From: Jaltomata sinuosa
Lineage: Eukaryota; Streptophyta; Magnoliopsida; Solanales; Solanaceae
DNA length: 64,000 bases
Direction of reading: 5' to 3'
NCBI GenBank assembly: GCA_003996215.1
Contig: QJPP01001845.1
Coordinates: 1-64,000, forward strand
Positions within the stretch are counted from its first letter, which is position 1; each line of letters begins with the position of its first letter. Below are positions 11,111-23,238 of this stretch, piece by piece. A program made the position numbers and the translations under genes. The notes under the pieces are model-generated. The model did no database searches and was not told the origin of the DNA. It saw nothing but the letters and a program-made list of their open reading frames with translations.

Positions 11111-12109
11111 TAGGCAAAACTAGGGTTTCAAAGGTAGGGTTTTTAGAGAATTTTTTTCCAAAGTATAAAACTTCACATTGAATTTACGTGCTTTTATGGA
11201 ATTTCTCACTTTCTCTGAACACCATCATTCATTAGATGTAATGTATAATAAGGCTATCCAGGCATCTTTTAGCTTAACAAAAAGCAGATGTAGTGTTCAT
11301 TTTCACCACATAAATTATCATGTTGTTTTTCTAATTGTTGATATTGTAAGCCATGTAAAAAGCATGATTAACTTTATATCAGTTTCTTATTGTCACAAAT
11401 AGTTTAGAATCCTATTAGTTCCACATGTTCATAAGAACTATATATTTTTTTGCTTAATATCAAATCTTATTACTTTCTCTAGTCCAATATAAATGGATTT
11501 GTATTGGGTAGAAACACCCCCTCCTCCTGCAGGAAACATGGCAGAATAAAGGGTCCTCTCGAGGGCTAACGAATCTATGAATGCTCAAGAGATGATTTCT
11601 CGAACCATGCCATCGACATAGGATGCTTCGAAGGATATTTTTTGGAGGGAACATTGCCCAATGATCTCGTCTCCCCCTGGAGGAGGTGGAAGGATAAAAA
11701 ATATAAGGGGACACGGGTGTTAGGTACATCAGGTGAGCAGACGCGCAGTTTACTAGCTTGACCCCTACAGAGGATATCAGTTGGCACCAGCAACATGCAT
11801 GGCACTTAGAGCAATGCCATTGGTCTTAATGCTATATGGTCCAAATAGAGTTTTGTTATTGTCTAAGGCCCACCTACTGTATGCAACAAATTGTCGATCC
11901 TAATTACTTGTAATTCATTCTAATTCTCAAGAAATATAATATACTATCTTTACTTGTTCATGAAGCAGTAACTTTCTTTGCTTAATTGTTTTCGTAGTAC
12001 TCTTTGAGGAATAGCTCCAGCTCTTAGAAGACGGTATTAAGTAACTATTTCCTAGATATATACTTGTTTTTCATTATTACTTACTTTTGCTATGTGTCTA
12101 TTACTTTAC
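11111..12109. other. About 1 kb without a recognised feature
   Basis: Ordinary AT-rich sequence between the LINE and element B. Two overlapping minus-strand ORFs (11460-11805) are short, compete with each other in different frames and show no known motif. No terminal repeats were seen. It could be LINE 5' UTR, unique sequence or a decayed element. The five bases before element B (TTTAC, 12105-12109) would be its target duplication, but the matching end is lost. Confidence 0.4.
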
Positions 12110-14505
12110 TGTCACGACCTAAACCCGCCATGAGAGGCACTAACACTAAACCCCATCAGTGGGAGAACCAACTAACCTTATAAATCATCCAATACTTAGC
12201 CGAAAATAGGCAACTAAATCAATCTCATTAATAAAGTCAATAATCAATATCTTAAATGAAGAGTAAGAATAAGTATGTGGAAATAAATCATCCCTAGAAC
12301 CTGAAAGTCATCGTGCTAAAACTCTAATAATTGTCAAAAAGAAGGGGGATGCAACCCCAAAATCAAAGTAATATCTAAGTCCAAATAATAGACTAGAAAA
12401 CAAGTGAAGAACTAATGGTAGCCCGGAAGATGCAGATCACCCTTGAGTTCGAATATAGTTTGAATCACAACTGAGGTCTCGAAATAGTCACTGGAATATG
12501 CTATGTACTCAACAAAAGAAGAGCACGTGTAGTATTAGTACACAAAGAAATAATAGTGTACTGGTAGGGTCATCGACCAACCTGAAATGAAAAATATGAA
12601 CACGTAACTATAACGTAGTACAATGAGAAACCATGAACCTTATCATGCAACTCTACTCCAAGTTCATAACGCTTAACCTTGTAAAAAGTACAAAATGAAG
12701 TTCAGTCAATATGAGTCAACAAGGATAACAAGTCAAGTCAAACTATGACCACCAACAAGACTTCAAGTCAACAACTATGACTCAACAATCATATAGTTCA
12801 TGTCCCAACTACACAAGTAATAGACAACACATAATTATGTCACATATTACAATTAACTTGGATCACTCAAGGATCCCTAAGACAACATCTATAACAATTA
12901 ACATGCATCCCGATTTACATAAAGGAACCACATTTAGCAATTAAGCACACAAACCCAATTCACTCAAGGAACCAACATAATAATGATAACACTTAAGCTC
13001 GGTTCACTCAAGGAACCAATATAATCAAGAAAACACATAATCCCCGATTCACTCAAGGAACTGTCACAATCACCAAATACTTGTACACACATGCTTAGGG
13101 TCTTATGATCACCCACTAGCCATGACCTGCAAGGGACGAGCTCTTGACCACGTAACAAATCCCAGACATCTAATGTCTGCCAATCTTATATCACCTAATC
13201 CCGTGGAGATATCGAAATACCGGTATATTCCACAATAATGATAGATATCAATACAGTCACAACTACAATGATAACAAAAATAACACTTGTAAAAACCAAC
13301 AAGCTTTCAGTTAAACTCATTGCATGTGATTAACACTTAGGATATCAAACAATCATTCGCTTTTCTTTGAACATGCATTGTACAAGCAATACTAAGGAAT
13401 AATTATCATGCACACAAAATATAAATTAGATTTCAACTACATTTAAATCATCACCTACTTCAATCCAAGCCTGAGATGCTCTACTGAACCTGCGCTTTTC
13501 CTTTTTTTGCAACCTCGGCTTGATTGTGGTCTAAAAATAGGAATATAAATAAATAACCAATCAAATGACCTATAATATTGAGGATTACAACCTAATCCCA
13601 AATCTCAAGGCTAATTTCATGATCATCCCACCCATTCTAGGGCTTTTCCACCATAAATTCACCTTAAAACTACCAATTTCATGGTTACATTAGTGAATTA
13701 TAGTCCTGCAAGAGTAAATAATCAACTTTTAATTAAAACCCAAAGGTTTTATACCCAATTTACCCCCGTTGCACTAGAAATTACAACATGTCAAGTTAAA
13801 CCCTCTCCAAGACCCGTAAATTAGTAATTTTAAGGTTAAGGAATCGAAAGACTAGTTAATGGGGATAAATAACATATCTTTATGAAGAATTCTGGTGGAA
13901 AATAGGTGAAAATCGCCCTAAATGGCCTAAGCCCTTTCCAAAATGTGTTTAGAAATAATAATCCATTTTTGGGGAAATTTTTACGTAAATAGTGATTTAG
14001 CCCGCTATAACGGCCCGATCCCTCTATAGAAGCATCGCTATAGCAGAAATTCACCTGCTTTAGAGGGATTGACCGCCTTTAACTCCCACTATAGAGAGAA
14101 TTTCTCTGCTATAGTGGCAGACCTATAGTGGCCTTCCACTCGCTATAGCGGGTGTGGCAAGGTAGAAACTTGGAATTGCTCCAGGTTTTGCCTTTTTCGC
14201 AATGCACCCTCAAACCATGGCATTTCAGACTAACACCTTTATGTCAAGTTTGATATCAGGAGTTGTACTAATCCAAATTTACTTTTGAAAAGTCCTACGG
14301 ATTCCTTATCGTCTTAGCTAACATAGAGTCTATCTAATCTTTATTACATTTACTCAATCCATTTCTATATTAACCTAGGACATACCTCGCTCGGATTTCA
14401 TAAAGTCTAGCCTAGCCTGAAATTTCTAACTTCTAATTTCGGGGAAAACCTAAATCAAATTTTTGCATGATTGACTTACCCGTAACGACAAAAAGGGTCA
14501 TTATA
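12110..14505 (-). repeat. 3' LTR of element B (about 2.4 kb)
   Basis: Edges are TGTCACGACC at 12110 (the terminal ...TGACA on the minus strand) and TATAATGACC at 14505 (a mutated TGTAATGACC). It aligns with 19706-21372 over its first ~1.65 kb. A cluster of GCTATAGC-type palindromes lies at about 13996-14156, near the minus-strand LTR start and so in U3. The remaining ~0.75 kb has no partner because the 5' LTR is truncated. Confidence 0.85.
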
Positions 14506-14525
14506 ATAGATATCAATTTACCCAT

Positions 14526-14541
14526 CATTCATCCCCGAATG
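14526..14541 (-). other. Conserved hairpin upstream of the 3' LTR (element B)
   Basis: The minus strand reads CATTCG, GGGA, TGAATG. The closing pair is G-T, acceptable as a wobble in RNA; the loop GGGA fits the GNRA pattern. The hairpin ends 20 nt before the LTR, as in element A. Confidence 0.65.
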
Positions 14542-14574
14542 ATCAAATAAGAAAAATGAGCTAAGTTAAAAAAA

Positions 14575-16047
14575 TGAAAGAGTACCTGTATCCTCAAACA
14601 AGTGAGGGTACTTGTCTTGCATGTCTTTCTCAGTTTCCCAAGTGTCTTCTTCAATTGGATGATACTTCCACTAGACCTTTACCGATTGAATCTCCTTTGT
14701 CCTCAACTTTCGAACATCCTGATCAAGAATGGCAATTGGCTCCTCCCCATAAGTAAGATCCTTATCTAACAAAATTGAATCCCACTTGATAATGTAATCT
14801 CCATCCCCATGGTATCTCTTAATCATGGATACATGAAACACCGAATCGACCCCCAACAAGCTTAGCGGCAATGCCAACCGATACGCTACTGGCCCTACAT
14901 TGCCAAGAACCTTGAATGAACTGATATACCGAGGGATAAGCTTTCTCTTCTTGCCAAAACTCATGACTCCCTTTATAGGTGACACTTTCAACAAAACTTA
15001 TTCATCAACCTTGAATGCCATATCCCTCACCTTACGGTCTGCATACTTCTTTTTCCTACTCTGGGCTGCCAACAACTTGGTTTGGATAAATCTCACCTTT
15101 TCTTGAGCTTCCTTCACCAAATCAGTGCCCAAATGTTTCATATTACCTGCCTCAAACCATCCTATAAGCGATCTACACCCCCTCCCATAGAGTGCCTCGA
15201 ATGGATCCATATCAATGCTAGAGTGATAATTGTTGTTGTATGAGAGCTCACACAATGACAAAAACTGGTCCCAATAGCCACCGAAGTCGATCACACATGC
15301 CCTCAATATGTCCTCAAGCACTTAAATCATTCTCTCCGATGGTCCATTAGTCTAAGGATGAAAGGCTGTGCTAAAAGTGAGTTGGGTGCACAACTCTTCG
15401 TGCAACTTGTCCCAATATTTAGAAGTGAATTTCGTACCTCTATCTGAAATAATAGAAAATGGCACCCCATGTAGCCTCACTATCTCCCTTACGTAGATCT
15501 TGGCCAACTATTTAGAGTTGTAGTCCACTCTAACTAGAATAAAATGGGTTGATTTAGTCACCCTATCCACTATAACCCAAATTAAGTCATGTTTCCCCAA
15601 GGTCTTAGTAAGACCTACCACAAAATCCATATCTATCCTCTCCCACTTCCACTTGAGAATGGGTATCTTTTGAAGCAAACCCGTTGGCCTTTGATACTCG
15701 TACTTTACCTGATGACAGTTGTAACATTTGGATATATACTCTACTATGTCATTCTTCATCCCAGGCCACCAATAAAGCTGCCTCAAGTCATGGTATATTT
15801 TGGTTGCACTTAGATTAATAAAATATTGCGAACCATGAGCTTTAGTTAGCACACTTTGAAACAAATCCCCAGATCGAGGAACATATACTCGCCCTCTAAA
15901 CCACAATACTCCACACATATCAAGTATGGCATCTAAAGCCTCACAAGACACCATCTTGTTCCAGAGTTTATTCAATTCCACATCCTCAAACTGTCTGGCC
16001 TTGATTTTATCAAAGAATGTTGACTTCACCTCAATACTAGCCAACAT
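14575..16047 (-). pseudogene. Integrase and chromodomain (element B)
   Basis: The zinc-finger region retains DLRQLYWWPGMK and CYNC. The core shows D in IDMDFVVGL, D in IISDRGTKF (in the gap between open frames, near 15440) and E in SERMI. A further open block (15321-14998) covers ACVIDFGGYWDQF to the GPY/F-type region, which continues in 14994-14671 as KLIPRYISSFKVLGNVG. The chromodomain follows: SVKV, a stop where Trp is usual, then KYHPIEEDTWETEKDM and KYPHLF. Stops, for example at 15508 and 15325, and frame changes inactivate it. The role is the same as in element A; here the zinc-finger part is kept. Confidence 0.85.
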
Positions 16048-17148
16048 TCCACCCCTTTCTCAAACACCAAATTGCATGAACTTAGATGCTAGAGTTTGAA
16101 ACTCCCTAGCCAAGGGTCGCCTTGAAATCCCTCAAACAGGCCAAACTGCCCATACTTACCACTTTTTGGCTCAATGCGTTTGCCACCACATTGGCCTTAC
16201 CCGAATGATTTTGGATGGTCACATCATAGTCTTTCAATAAATCCATCTATCTCCTCTGTCTCAAGTTTAAATCCCTTTGCGTGAATACATGCTGCAGGCT
16301 ATGATGGCCTATGAATACCTCACACTTGACACTATAAAGATAGTGTCTCCAAATCTTAAATGCAAACACCACCACTTCCAACTCCAAGTTATGAGTTGGG
16401 TAATTTTTTTCAAGAGGCTTCAACTGCCTTAAATCATAAGCAATGGCATTCTGTCCTGCATCAACACAACACCCAAACCCAAATATGAAGCATCACAAAG
16501 GATAACAAAATCCTTACCTTCAACCGGTAATGAAAGAATAAGATTTGTAGTCAAAAGTGTCTTGAGCTTTTGGAAGCTCTCTTCACACTTATCTGACCAA
16601 ACAAATGGCACCTCCTTCTGAGTCAACCTTGTCAAGTGGGTAGCAATAAAAGCAAAATTCTTGACAAACTTGCAATAGTAACTAGCAAGATCTACGAAGT
16701 TCCTAACCTCAGTCACAGAGCTTGGCCGAACCCAACTCTTAACTGCCTCAATCTTGTAACGATCTACCATCACCCCCTTTTATGAACTACATGCCCTAAC
16801 AAGGCAATCGAAGAGAACTAGAACTCAGATCTCGAGAACTTTACATATAACTACTTCTCCACAATTCCCAAGACAATGTGAAGATGATCTGCATGTTCCT
16901 CCTTGTTCTTGGAGTAAACCAAAATATCATCAATAAAAACTATCACAAAAGAATCCAAGAAGGAATTGAAAACGCTATTCATCAAGCTCATGAAGGTTGT
17001 CAGCGCATTGGTTAATCCAAAAAAATATCACTAGGAACTCGTAACACCCATACCAAGTCTTGAAAGTTGTCTTAGGTATATCCTCATGCCAAATATTTAG
17101 CTGATGGTAACCCAACCTCAAATCAATCTTGGAGAATACTGAAGCACC
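16048..17148 (-). pseudogene. RT C-terminal half and RNase H (element B)
   Basis: Continuing from the RT start, the minus strand gives FSKIDLRLGYHQL, then after a one-base slip FGLTNALTTFMSLMN and the catalytic stretch VIVFIDDILVYSKN (Asp-Asp pair near 16940). An open piece (16773-16429) carries KIEAVKSWVRP, GLASYYCKFVKNF-type motifs and the start of RNase H, VILCDASYLGLGVVLMQ, with the first RNase H aspartate. The remaining RNase H (to about 16050) is visible only as fragments crossed by stops. Decay is heavier here than in protease and early RT. Confidence 0.78.
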
Positions 17149-18180
17149 CTACAACTGGTCAAAAAGATCATTTATATGGGGAAAATGATACTTATTCCTG
17201 ATGGTAACCTTGTTCAACTGCCTGTAACCAATGCACATTCTCATGCTACCATTTTTCTTTTTAACGAACAAAACTGGAGCACCCCAAGGTGAAGCACTGG
17301 GACAAATAAATCCCTTATCAAGCAGTTCTTGTAACTGGGTTTTAAGTTCCCTTAACTCTGTCGAAGCCATTCGATAAGGAGGAATATAAATTGGATGAGT
17401 GCCCGACTCTAAATCAATACAAAAATCAATATCCCTGTCTAGAGGCATACTATGCCAATCCGTAGGAAATACCTTCTGATACTCAAAAATCGCCAGAACT
17501 GACTCAATAGTAGGGGACTCTGCACTAACATCCCAAAGATGATCCAAAAAGGCTGGACACCTCTTCCCCACTAGCTTTCTAGGCCAAACAAAAGATATGA
17601 TTTTTACCGGCTTAGTCTTATACACACCCTCCCACTCTAGTTTACTCATACCCAATATTTCTAGAGTCACTGTCTTAGCATTACAGTTCAAAATAACATG
17701 ATATAAAGACAACCAAGTCATACCCAGAATAATGTCAAAATCAAGCATATCCAAAATGATCAAGTCTACCCAAGTCTTAAGACCCATAAACAAAACAGAA
17801 AATGGCACAGAATCTCCAACTGGAGTAGAAATATACATAGGAGAATCGAGTATATCACAAGCTAAGTTCAGACCCAAAGAATATCTAATAGTTAGATAAG
17901 AGTAAGTGGAACCCAGATCAAACAAAATAGTAGCCATCCGATAATAAATGAGAATAGTACATGTAATAAAGGCATCAGATGCCTTGGCCTCGGTCTTGCC
18001 TAGGAAGGCATAATAGTGAGCTCTATCATCAAGCTGGACAACCTTTCTAGCAGGCTGTGCTCCACCCTTACCTGCATTACCATTACCTTTGTTTCCACTA
18101 TGACCTCCTTGATTATTACCCCGTCCACCCTGTGGATGGCCCTTACCATTACCACTTCCACATCTACCTGCTGGAATCAC
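17149..18180 (-). pseudogene. Protease and N-terminal RT (element B)
   Basis: A 343-residue open stretch. A Gly/Asn-rich tail of gag (residues 1-45) precedes the retropepsin domain. The active-site motif reads FDLGSTYSYL where D-[ST/P]-G is expected, so the catalytic loop is altered; the distal LDFDIILGMTWL motif is intact. RT begins around residue 250 with PLDRDIDFCIDL, then PPYRMASTELRELK, SPWGAPVLFVKKKNGSMRMC and YRQLNKVT. The ORF ends by a stop at LFDQL, just before the RT motif FSKIDLR. It is the longest open piece of B, but its start is not a natural one, as gag and pol are one frame in this lineage. Confidence 0.85.
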
Positions 18181-18219
18181 AACCTTAGTTTGCTGCTGTA
18201 CCTGATTACCTGTCTACCT

Positions 18220-19487
18220 TAGATGACACTCTCTCTTAAAGTGCCCCACAACACCACAAGTATAACAACCTCGCTCAAGAAAAGGCCTGTTGGCCGAAGA
18301 ATAGGAAGACCCTTGGCCTCTAGCAACTGGAGACTACTGAATAGCCTCTGAACGACCACCTATAGAGGCCAGCGAAGCTGACTGAATGGGGCGAGCTGAG
18401 TGAATTTGCTGGTTGTGACCCCTGGAATAAGATCCACTGTAGTTACCCACATTTTGGGACTTCTTGGCTAATACCTTAGCCTGACCAACTTGCTTAACTC
18501 CCTCTAGCTTTTTCACATAATCAGCTACGTCATTGAAGCTCTTTCCTGCAGAAGACATGTGAACAGACAAAACTTGAAGATTAGTGTTCAAACCTTTAAC
18601 ATATAATCAAATCGTCTCTTCCTTAGTGCCCAACAGCTGGGTAGCATAGTGAGAGAGAGCATGGAACTTAGCCTCATAGGATGCAACTAACATACTGCCT
18701 TGTTCAAGGGCAAAAAACTCATCTTTTTTGCGGTCCCAAAGAGTACGGGGTACATACTTCTCCAAAAATAGGACGTGAAACTGAGCCCAAGTCAATGGAG
18801 GCAAAACTGGTGACCAACACTCCATATACGCTCTCCACCACTGCTTGGCATCCCCTTGCAGTTGGAAGGTCACAAACTCAACACCATGATATTGCACAAT
18901 CCCCAATTTGTGCATCCTCTCATAGCAATCAATGATGAACTCAAATGCATCCCCAACCTCAGTACCATGAAATAAAGGAGGTTTCAATTTAGAAACTTGG
19001 TCAGCAACTCATGTTCAGTCCCCGTCATGATAGGGCCTAACACAAGATGGGGAATGCATCAGTGCCTGAATGCTCATCCATCCTGGGAGCTAAAGTGGTA
19101 GTGGGATGAGCACCCAGAACCTTGAAAGTTGGCATAGTGGGGGTGGCTCCAGTACCAGCCAACCCACTCAGAAAAGCCAGAACCTGCTGAATAACCTCAG
19201 AAGACATCGGAGGAAGGACTGCACCTCCAGCTGGTGATGCCATCTCCGGTTCCACACCATCCTCGTCCACTGCCTCAACCTCCTCAAAATGATCCTAGGG
19301 TGGGAGAGGTGATATTGACCTCTAACGGTCCTGGTCAGCTGCTTCTTGATCTCCACCCCTGGCGGGTATTGCTCTCTCTCTTACACCTTCTCCTACCCCT
19401 ACCTCATCCTTGTCCTCGAACAATCGATTCTGCAGCTGGAGCTGCTGGTGCTACTTCTCTTGCTTTATTCGATCTAGTTTTCACCAT
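18220..19487 (-). pseudogene. gag (element B)
   Basis: Starts at the ATG at 19487 (MVKTRSNKAREVAPAAP), about 200 nt after the primer site. It meets a TGA in a Gly/Arg stretch and then continues in pieces. Capsid-like sequence is in 18987-18607: PPLFHGTEVGDAFEFI, QLQGDAKQWWRAYME, TWAQFHVLFLEKYVPR and LEQGSMLVASYEAKFHALS, the retrotransposon gag pattern. A Ser/Gln-rich linker (18591-18334) follows, then a CCHC knuckle, CYTCGVVGHFKREC, near 18279-18236. Gag forms the particle and packages RNA. Several stops interrupt this copy. Confidence 0.85.
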
Positions 19488-19689
19488 CTACAGAAAAAAT
19501 AATGAAGAGGGTCAGATACCAATTTAGATTGCTAGATACCAATTGGAATCGAGTTATAGCCCAAAGAAAGAAAGAAATGATAGTTTCCTAAGGTCCTATA
19601 GCCTCTCGAAGAAAAGTACAGACGTCTCTGTACCATTCTGCAAGACTCTACTAGACATATTTTGGTACGATGAGATCAACAAACCTAGG

Positions 19690-19702
19690 GCTCTAATACC
19701 AA
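19690..19702 (-). other. Primer binding site, initiator tRNA-Met type (element B)
   Basis: The minus strand reads TTGGTATTAGAGC, one C-to-T transition away from the standard TGGTATCAGAGC, 3 nt after the LTR end at 19706. It sets the minus orientation. Confidence 0.85.
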
Positions 19703-19705
19703 CCT

Positions 19706-21372
19706 TGTCACAACCTAAACCCACAATGAGTGGCACTCACACTAAACTCCCCAGTGGGAGAACCAACTAACCTTATAAACCATCCAACACTTAGCCATAA
19801 ATAGGCAACTAAGTTAATCTCATTAATAAAGCCAATAATCAATAACTTAAATGAAGAGTAAGAATAAGTATACAGAAATAAACCATCCCTAGAACCTGAA
19901 AGTCATCATACCAAAATTCTAATAATTGTCAAAACGAAGGGGGATGCAACCCCAAAACCAAAGTAATATCTAAGTCTGAAATAATAGACCAAAAAATAGG
20001 TGAAGAACTCATGGTAGCCCGGAAGATGAAGCTCACCCTTGAGTTTGAATACTATTTGAATCATAGCTGAGGTCTAAAAACAGTCATCAGAATATGCTCT
20101 GTACTCAACAAAAGAAGAGCACGTGTAGTATCAGTACACAAGAAACAACGGTGTACTGGTAAGGTCATCGGCCAAACCAACAATAACAACAATAACAACA
20201 ACATACCCAGTATATCCAAAATGATAAATAAAAACACATAACCATAACGTAGTACAACAAGACAACTATGAACCCTATCAAGTAACTCTACTCCACGTTC
20301 ATAATGCTTAACCTTGTAACAAGTAAAACATGAAGTTCAGCCAATATTAGTCAACAAGGATAACAAGTCAAGTCAAACTATGACCACCAACAAGACTCCA
20401 AGTCAACAACCATGGCTCAACAAACATATAATTCATGTCCCAACTACACAAAATTATGTCACATCTTGCAATTAACTCATACCACTCAAGGATCCCTAAG
20501 ACAACAACTATGGCAATTAACATTCATCTCGATTTACATAAAGAAACCACCTTTAGCAATAAAGCACACAAACCTGATTCACTCAAGGAACCAAAATAAT
20601 AATGACATTACTTAAGCCCGATTCACTCAAGGAACCAATATAATCAAGAAAACACATAATCTTTGGTTCACTCAAGGAACCATCACACTCACCAAATACC
20701 TGTACATACATGATAAGGGTCCTATGGTCGCCCGCTAGCCATGAACAGCAGGGGATGGGCTCTTGTCCATGTACCAAATCCTAGACATCTAGTGTCTACC
20801 AACCTTATATCAACCAATCTCGTGGAGATGTCTAAATACCGATATATTCCACAATAATGACAGATATCAATACAATCACAACCACAATGATAATAGAATT
20901 AACACTTGTAAAAACCAACAAGCTTTCAATTAAACTCATTGCATGTGATTAACACTTAGGATATCAAATAGTCAATCACTTTTTCTTGAACATGCATTGT
21001 AAAAGAAATACTAAGGAATAGTTATCATGCACACATAAAACAAATTGGATTTTAACTACATTTAAACCATCGCCTACCTCAATGCAAGCCTGAAATGCTT
21101 TACTGAACCTTAACTTTCCTTTTTCTTGCAACCTCGGCTTGATTGTGGTCCAAAAATAGGAATATAAATACATAATCAATCAAATGACCTATAATATCAA
21201 GGATTGCATCCTAATCCCAAACCCCAAGGCCAATTTCATGATCATCGCACCCATTCTAGGGCTTTCCCACCATAATTTTACCTTAAAACTACCAATTTCA
21301 TAGTTACATTAGTGAATTATAACCCTGCAAGAGTAAATAATCAACCTTTAACTAAAACCTAAAAGTTTTACA
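19706..21372 (-). repeat. 5' LTR of element B, outer ~0.75 kb missing
   Basis: Colinear with 12110-13755 of the 3' LTR. The match stops at about 21372 and LINE sequence begins at once. The missing part would include the U3 start with the palindrome cluster. One short insertion relative to the 3' LTR lies at 20177-20222. Confidence 0.85.
20177..20222 (-). mobile_element. Tiny RTE-LINE/TS-type SINE tail fragment inside an LTR
   Basis: This stretch is absent from the sister LTR (around 12592). On the minus strand it reads TATACTGGGTATGTTGTTG followed by further TTG/TTA units. That is the same 3' tail seen at 51630-51660 in the RTE LINE, so it looks like an extremely 5'-truncated insertion of about 45 bp. 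Confidence 0.7.
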
Positions 21373-21814
21373 CATGGTGCTCATTGATATAGAGAAGGCT
21401 TATGACAAAGTCCCAAAAAGGTTCTATTGAGGTGCTTAGAGGCTAGAGGTGTCCCTGTTGCGTAAACTAGATCAATTAAGGACATGTATAATGGAGTTAA
21501 GACTCGAGTAAGAACTGTGGGATGAGTCTCAGAGTGCTTTTTCATATTGATAGAGTTGCACCAGGGATTGACCCTTAGCCCATTTTTATTTATCTCGGTG
21601 ATGGATGTATTGATGCGATAAATTCAAGGTAAGGTGATATGGTGTATGTTATTTATGTATGACATAGTTTTCATTGAAACCCGCAGAGGAGTTAATATTG
21701 AGATGGAGGTTCAGAGACAGTCCCTAGAGTCTAAAAAGTTTAGGTTGAGTAGGACCAAAACAAAATATTTGGTATGCAAGTTCAGTGAGGTGACGCAGGA
21801 GACAAATATGGCAG
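21373..21814 (+). pseudogene. RTE-type LINE reverse transcriptase, first half
   Basis: Plus strand, beginning with MVLIDIEKAYDKVPK, the classic RT motif around the first catalytic aspartate. ARGVPV-, GVKTRV- and LSPFLF-like stretches follow in shifting frames. The catalytic FADD box is altered to FMYD (LFMYDIVFIETRRG near 21655). Then come VQRQSLESKKFRLSRTKTKY and CKFSEVTQET. The LINE is cut at about 21814 by element C and resumes at 50785; roughly 45-50 bp appear to be missing at the cut. The 5' side abuts the truncated LTR of B. This enzyme would copy the LINE RNA at its target; the copy is dead. Confidence 0.88.
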
Positions 21815-23238
21815 TGAAGCTCAAAAGCACTCTCCCGAAGGAGGTGGTAGCGATCTTTAAGAAAAACAATAAATATACCCAATGAATGGTCGGGGTCATA
21901 TCCACAGAGAATAGAGTGATGATTTGCTAAGAAATCATCGAGTAATAATCACTAAGCCAAGTAGATGTTTAAACAATTGAAAAGTAAAAATTGGGTAAAT
22001 TGGAAAGGGAATTTACGTATCAATATCAACACAAGAGAGTAAAGTAAAAGCAAAATTTGTTTATCAATGAGATAAAAGACTAGGGGTATGCTTCCGATGA
22101 GATTCTATAATGGGTTAGGGGACTTGATTAATTATGCAAACTCTTGATAAAAGATACGGGTAGCATTGGTTATAACTATATTTGATAGTCTTTCGACCTT
22201 TTAAACATATGTACTATAGTCTTTGCTCAAGCACTATAGCTTTACCTTAAACCAACCAATTCAAAGCTTGAGGGAATCACACTATTTCTAGCTTAGATTC
22301 TTAGATGGGTATTTTCTTCGATTAATCTATTTTTAGCCTCAATCTAAGGTGGAAATCTCAAATTCTCACTATTGAATTCCTATCCGAATTATGAACTCCT
22401 TTTTCAAGCAAGAACACAATTAAGTAAATTCAATCAATATTTGCAACAATCAATTTTATGATTAAATCATGAAGAATTCAATAGATCCATACTAATTCAT
22501 CAATAATAAGCACAATTAATTAATACCCACACCCATATTCAAATACCCATCATGCACACCCATATTCAAATACCCATTATGCACATACCCCTAGATAAGG
22601 AATTTAGCTGCTCATATTAAGGAAATAAGAAGATATACCAAATGGATAACTCATAATTTCATTCATATTTAAGCCAAACTCCAAATCCAAGCTCAAATCC
22701 TTACAAAAATAGTGATTCTCAATGGAGAAGATGAAGAGAGAAGAGTGTACTCTCCATATCTTTCTTGAGGAAAGTAAAACTAAAATTCTATATCAGGTAC
22801 AGATCCCAAAATGGATTTTAAAAGCTTCCCAATATGTCACTTAGCTTTGGACAAAAATACCCTTCAGAGGTGGTGCGATGCGACTTGTGACACGATGTGT
22901 GATCGCACTATCAGTTTTGCACGTTGCATGTCGCCTTTTCCCCAACTAGTGATGCCTGTTGCTGCAGTGGTGAGGTGTGAAGGAGGGTGCAGACTATATG
23001 CAGCATTGTGCAGCACGCATGGCGGTCACACCTCTTATCAGATTCTTCCTATTTTTTGATCAACTTCACACTTCAACTCTTTTAGATATCTTTAGGTTCA
23101 ATCCCTTTGTTTTCTTCTTTTGACCAAGAGTACCTACATTTTTATCAATAAAGGCAATAAGTACCTCTAATTCTCATCAAAGCATGGCAATAATTCATTT
23201 ATAGAGGCTCAATAAGTTGGTAGATTACCAACTTATCA
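21815..23238 (-). repeat. 3' LTR of element C (about 1.4 kb)
   Basis: Aligns with 31359-32439, 41152-41181 and 50504-50784. The inner edge (minus-strand LTR start) is TGATAAGTTGGTAATC at 23238. The outer edge is placed at TGAAGCTCAAAAGC, matching TGACGCTAAAAAGC of the other LTR, but may lie a few bases either way. Positions 22500-22590 hold a duplicated ACCCATATTCAAATACCCAT unit that the 5' LTR has once. Confidence 0.85.

Larger units (their letters stand above)
12110..21372 (-). mobile_element. Element B: Ty3/gypsy chromovirus (Tekay/Del-like), full domain order, degenerate
   Basis: Minus-strand element. 5' LTR 21372-19706 (outer part missing), primer site 19702-19690, gag from 19487, protease, RT, RNase H, integrase, chromodomain ending near 14580, hairpin 14541-14526, 3' LTR 14505-12110. 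The domain order is complete, but gag-pol is cut into at least eight pieces by stops and frameshifts. The 3' LTR ends at 12110 (TGTCACGACC on the plus strand); the same edge in the 5' LTR is at 19706. The LTRs share the leader TGTCACRACCTAAACCC and long colinear blocks. Confidence 0.88.

Noticed and set aside
11460..11805. Two overlapping minus-strand ORFs as an exon
   Set aside because: Different frames, no motif, no splice context; not supported.
21805..21814. Target duplication of C (ATATG against CTATG at 50785)
   Set aside because: Only 4 of 5 bases match and it does not sit at the best LTR edge; about 45-50 bp of LINE also seem missing, so a clean duplication is not claimed.
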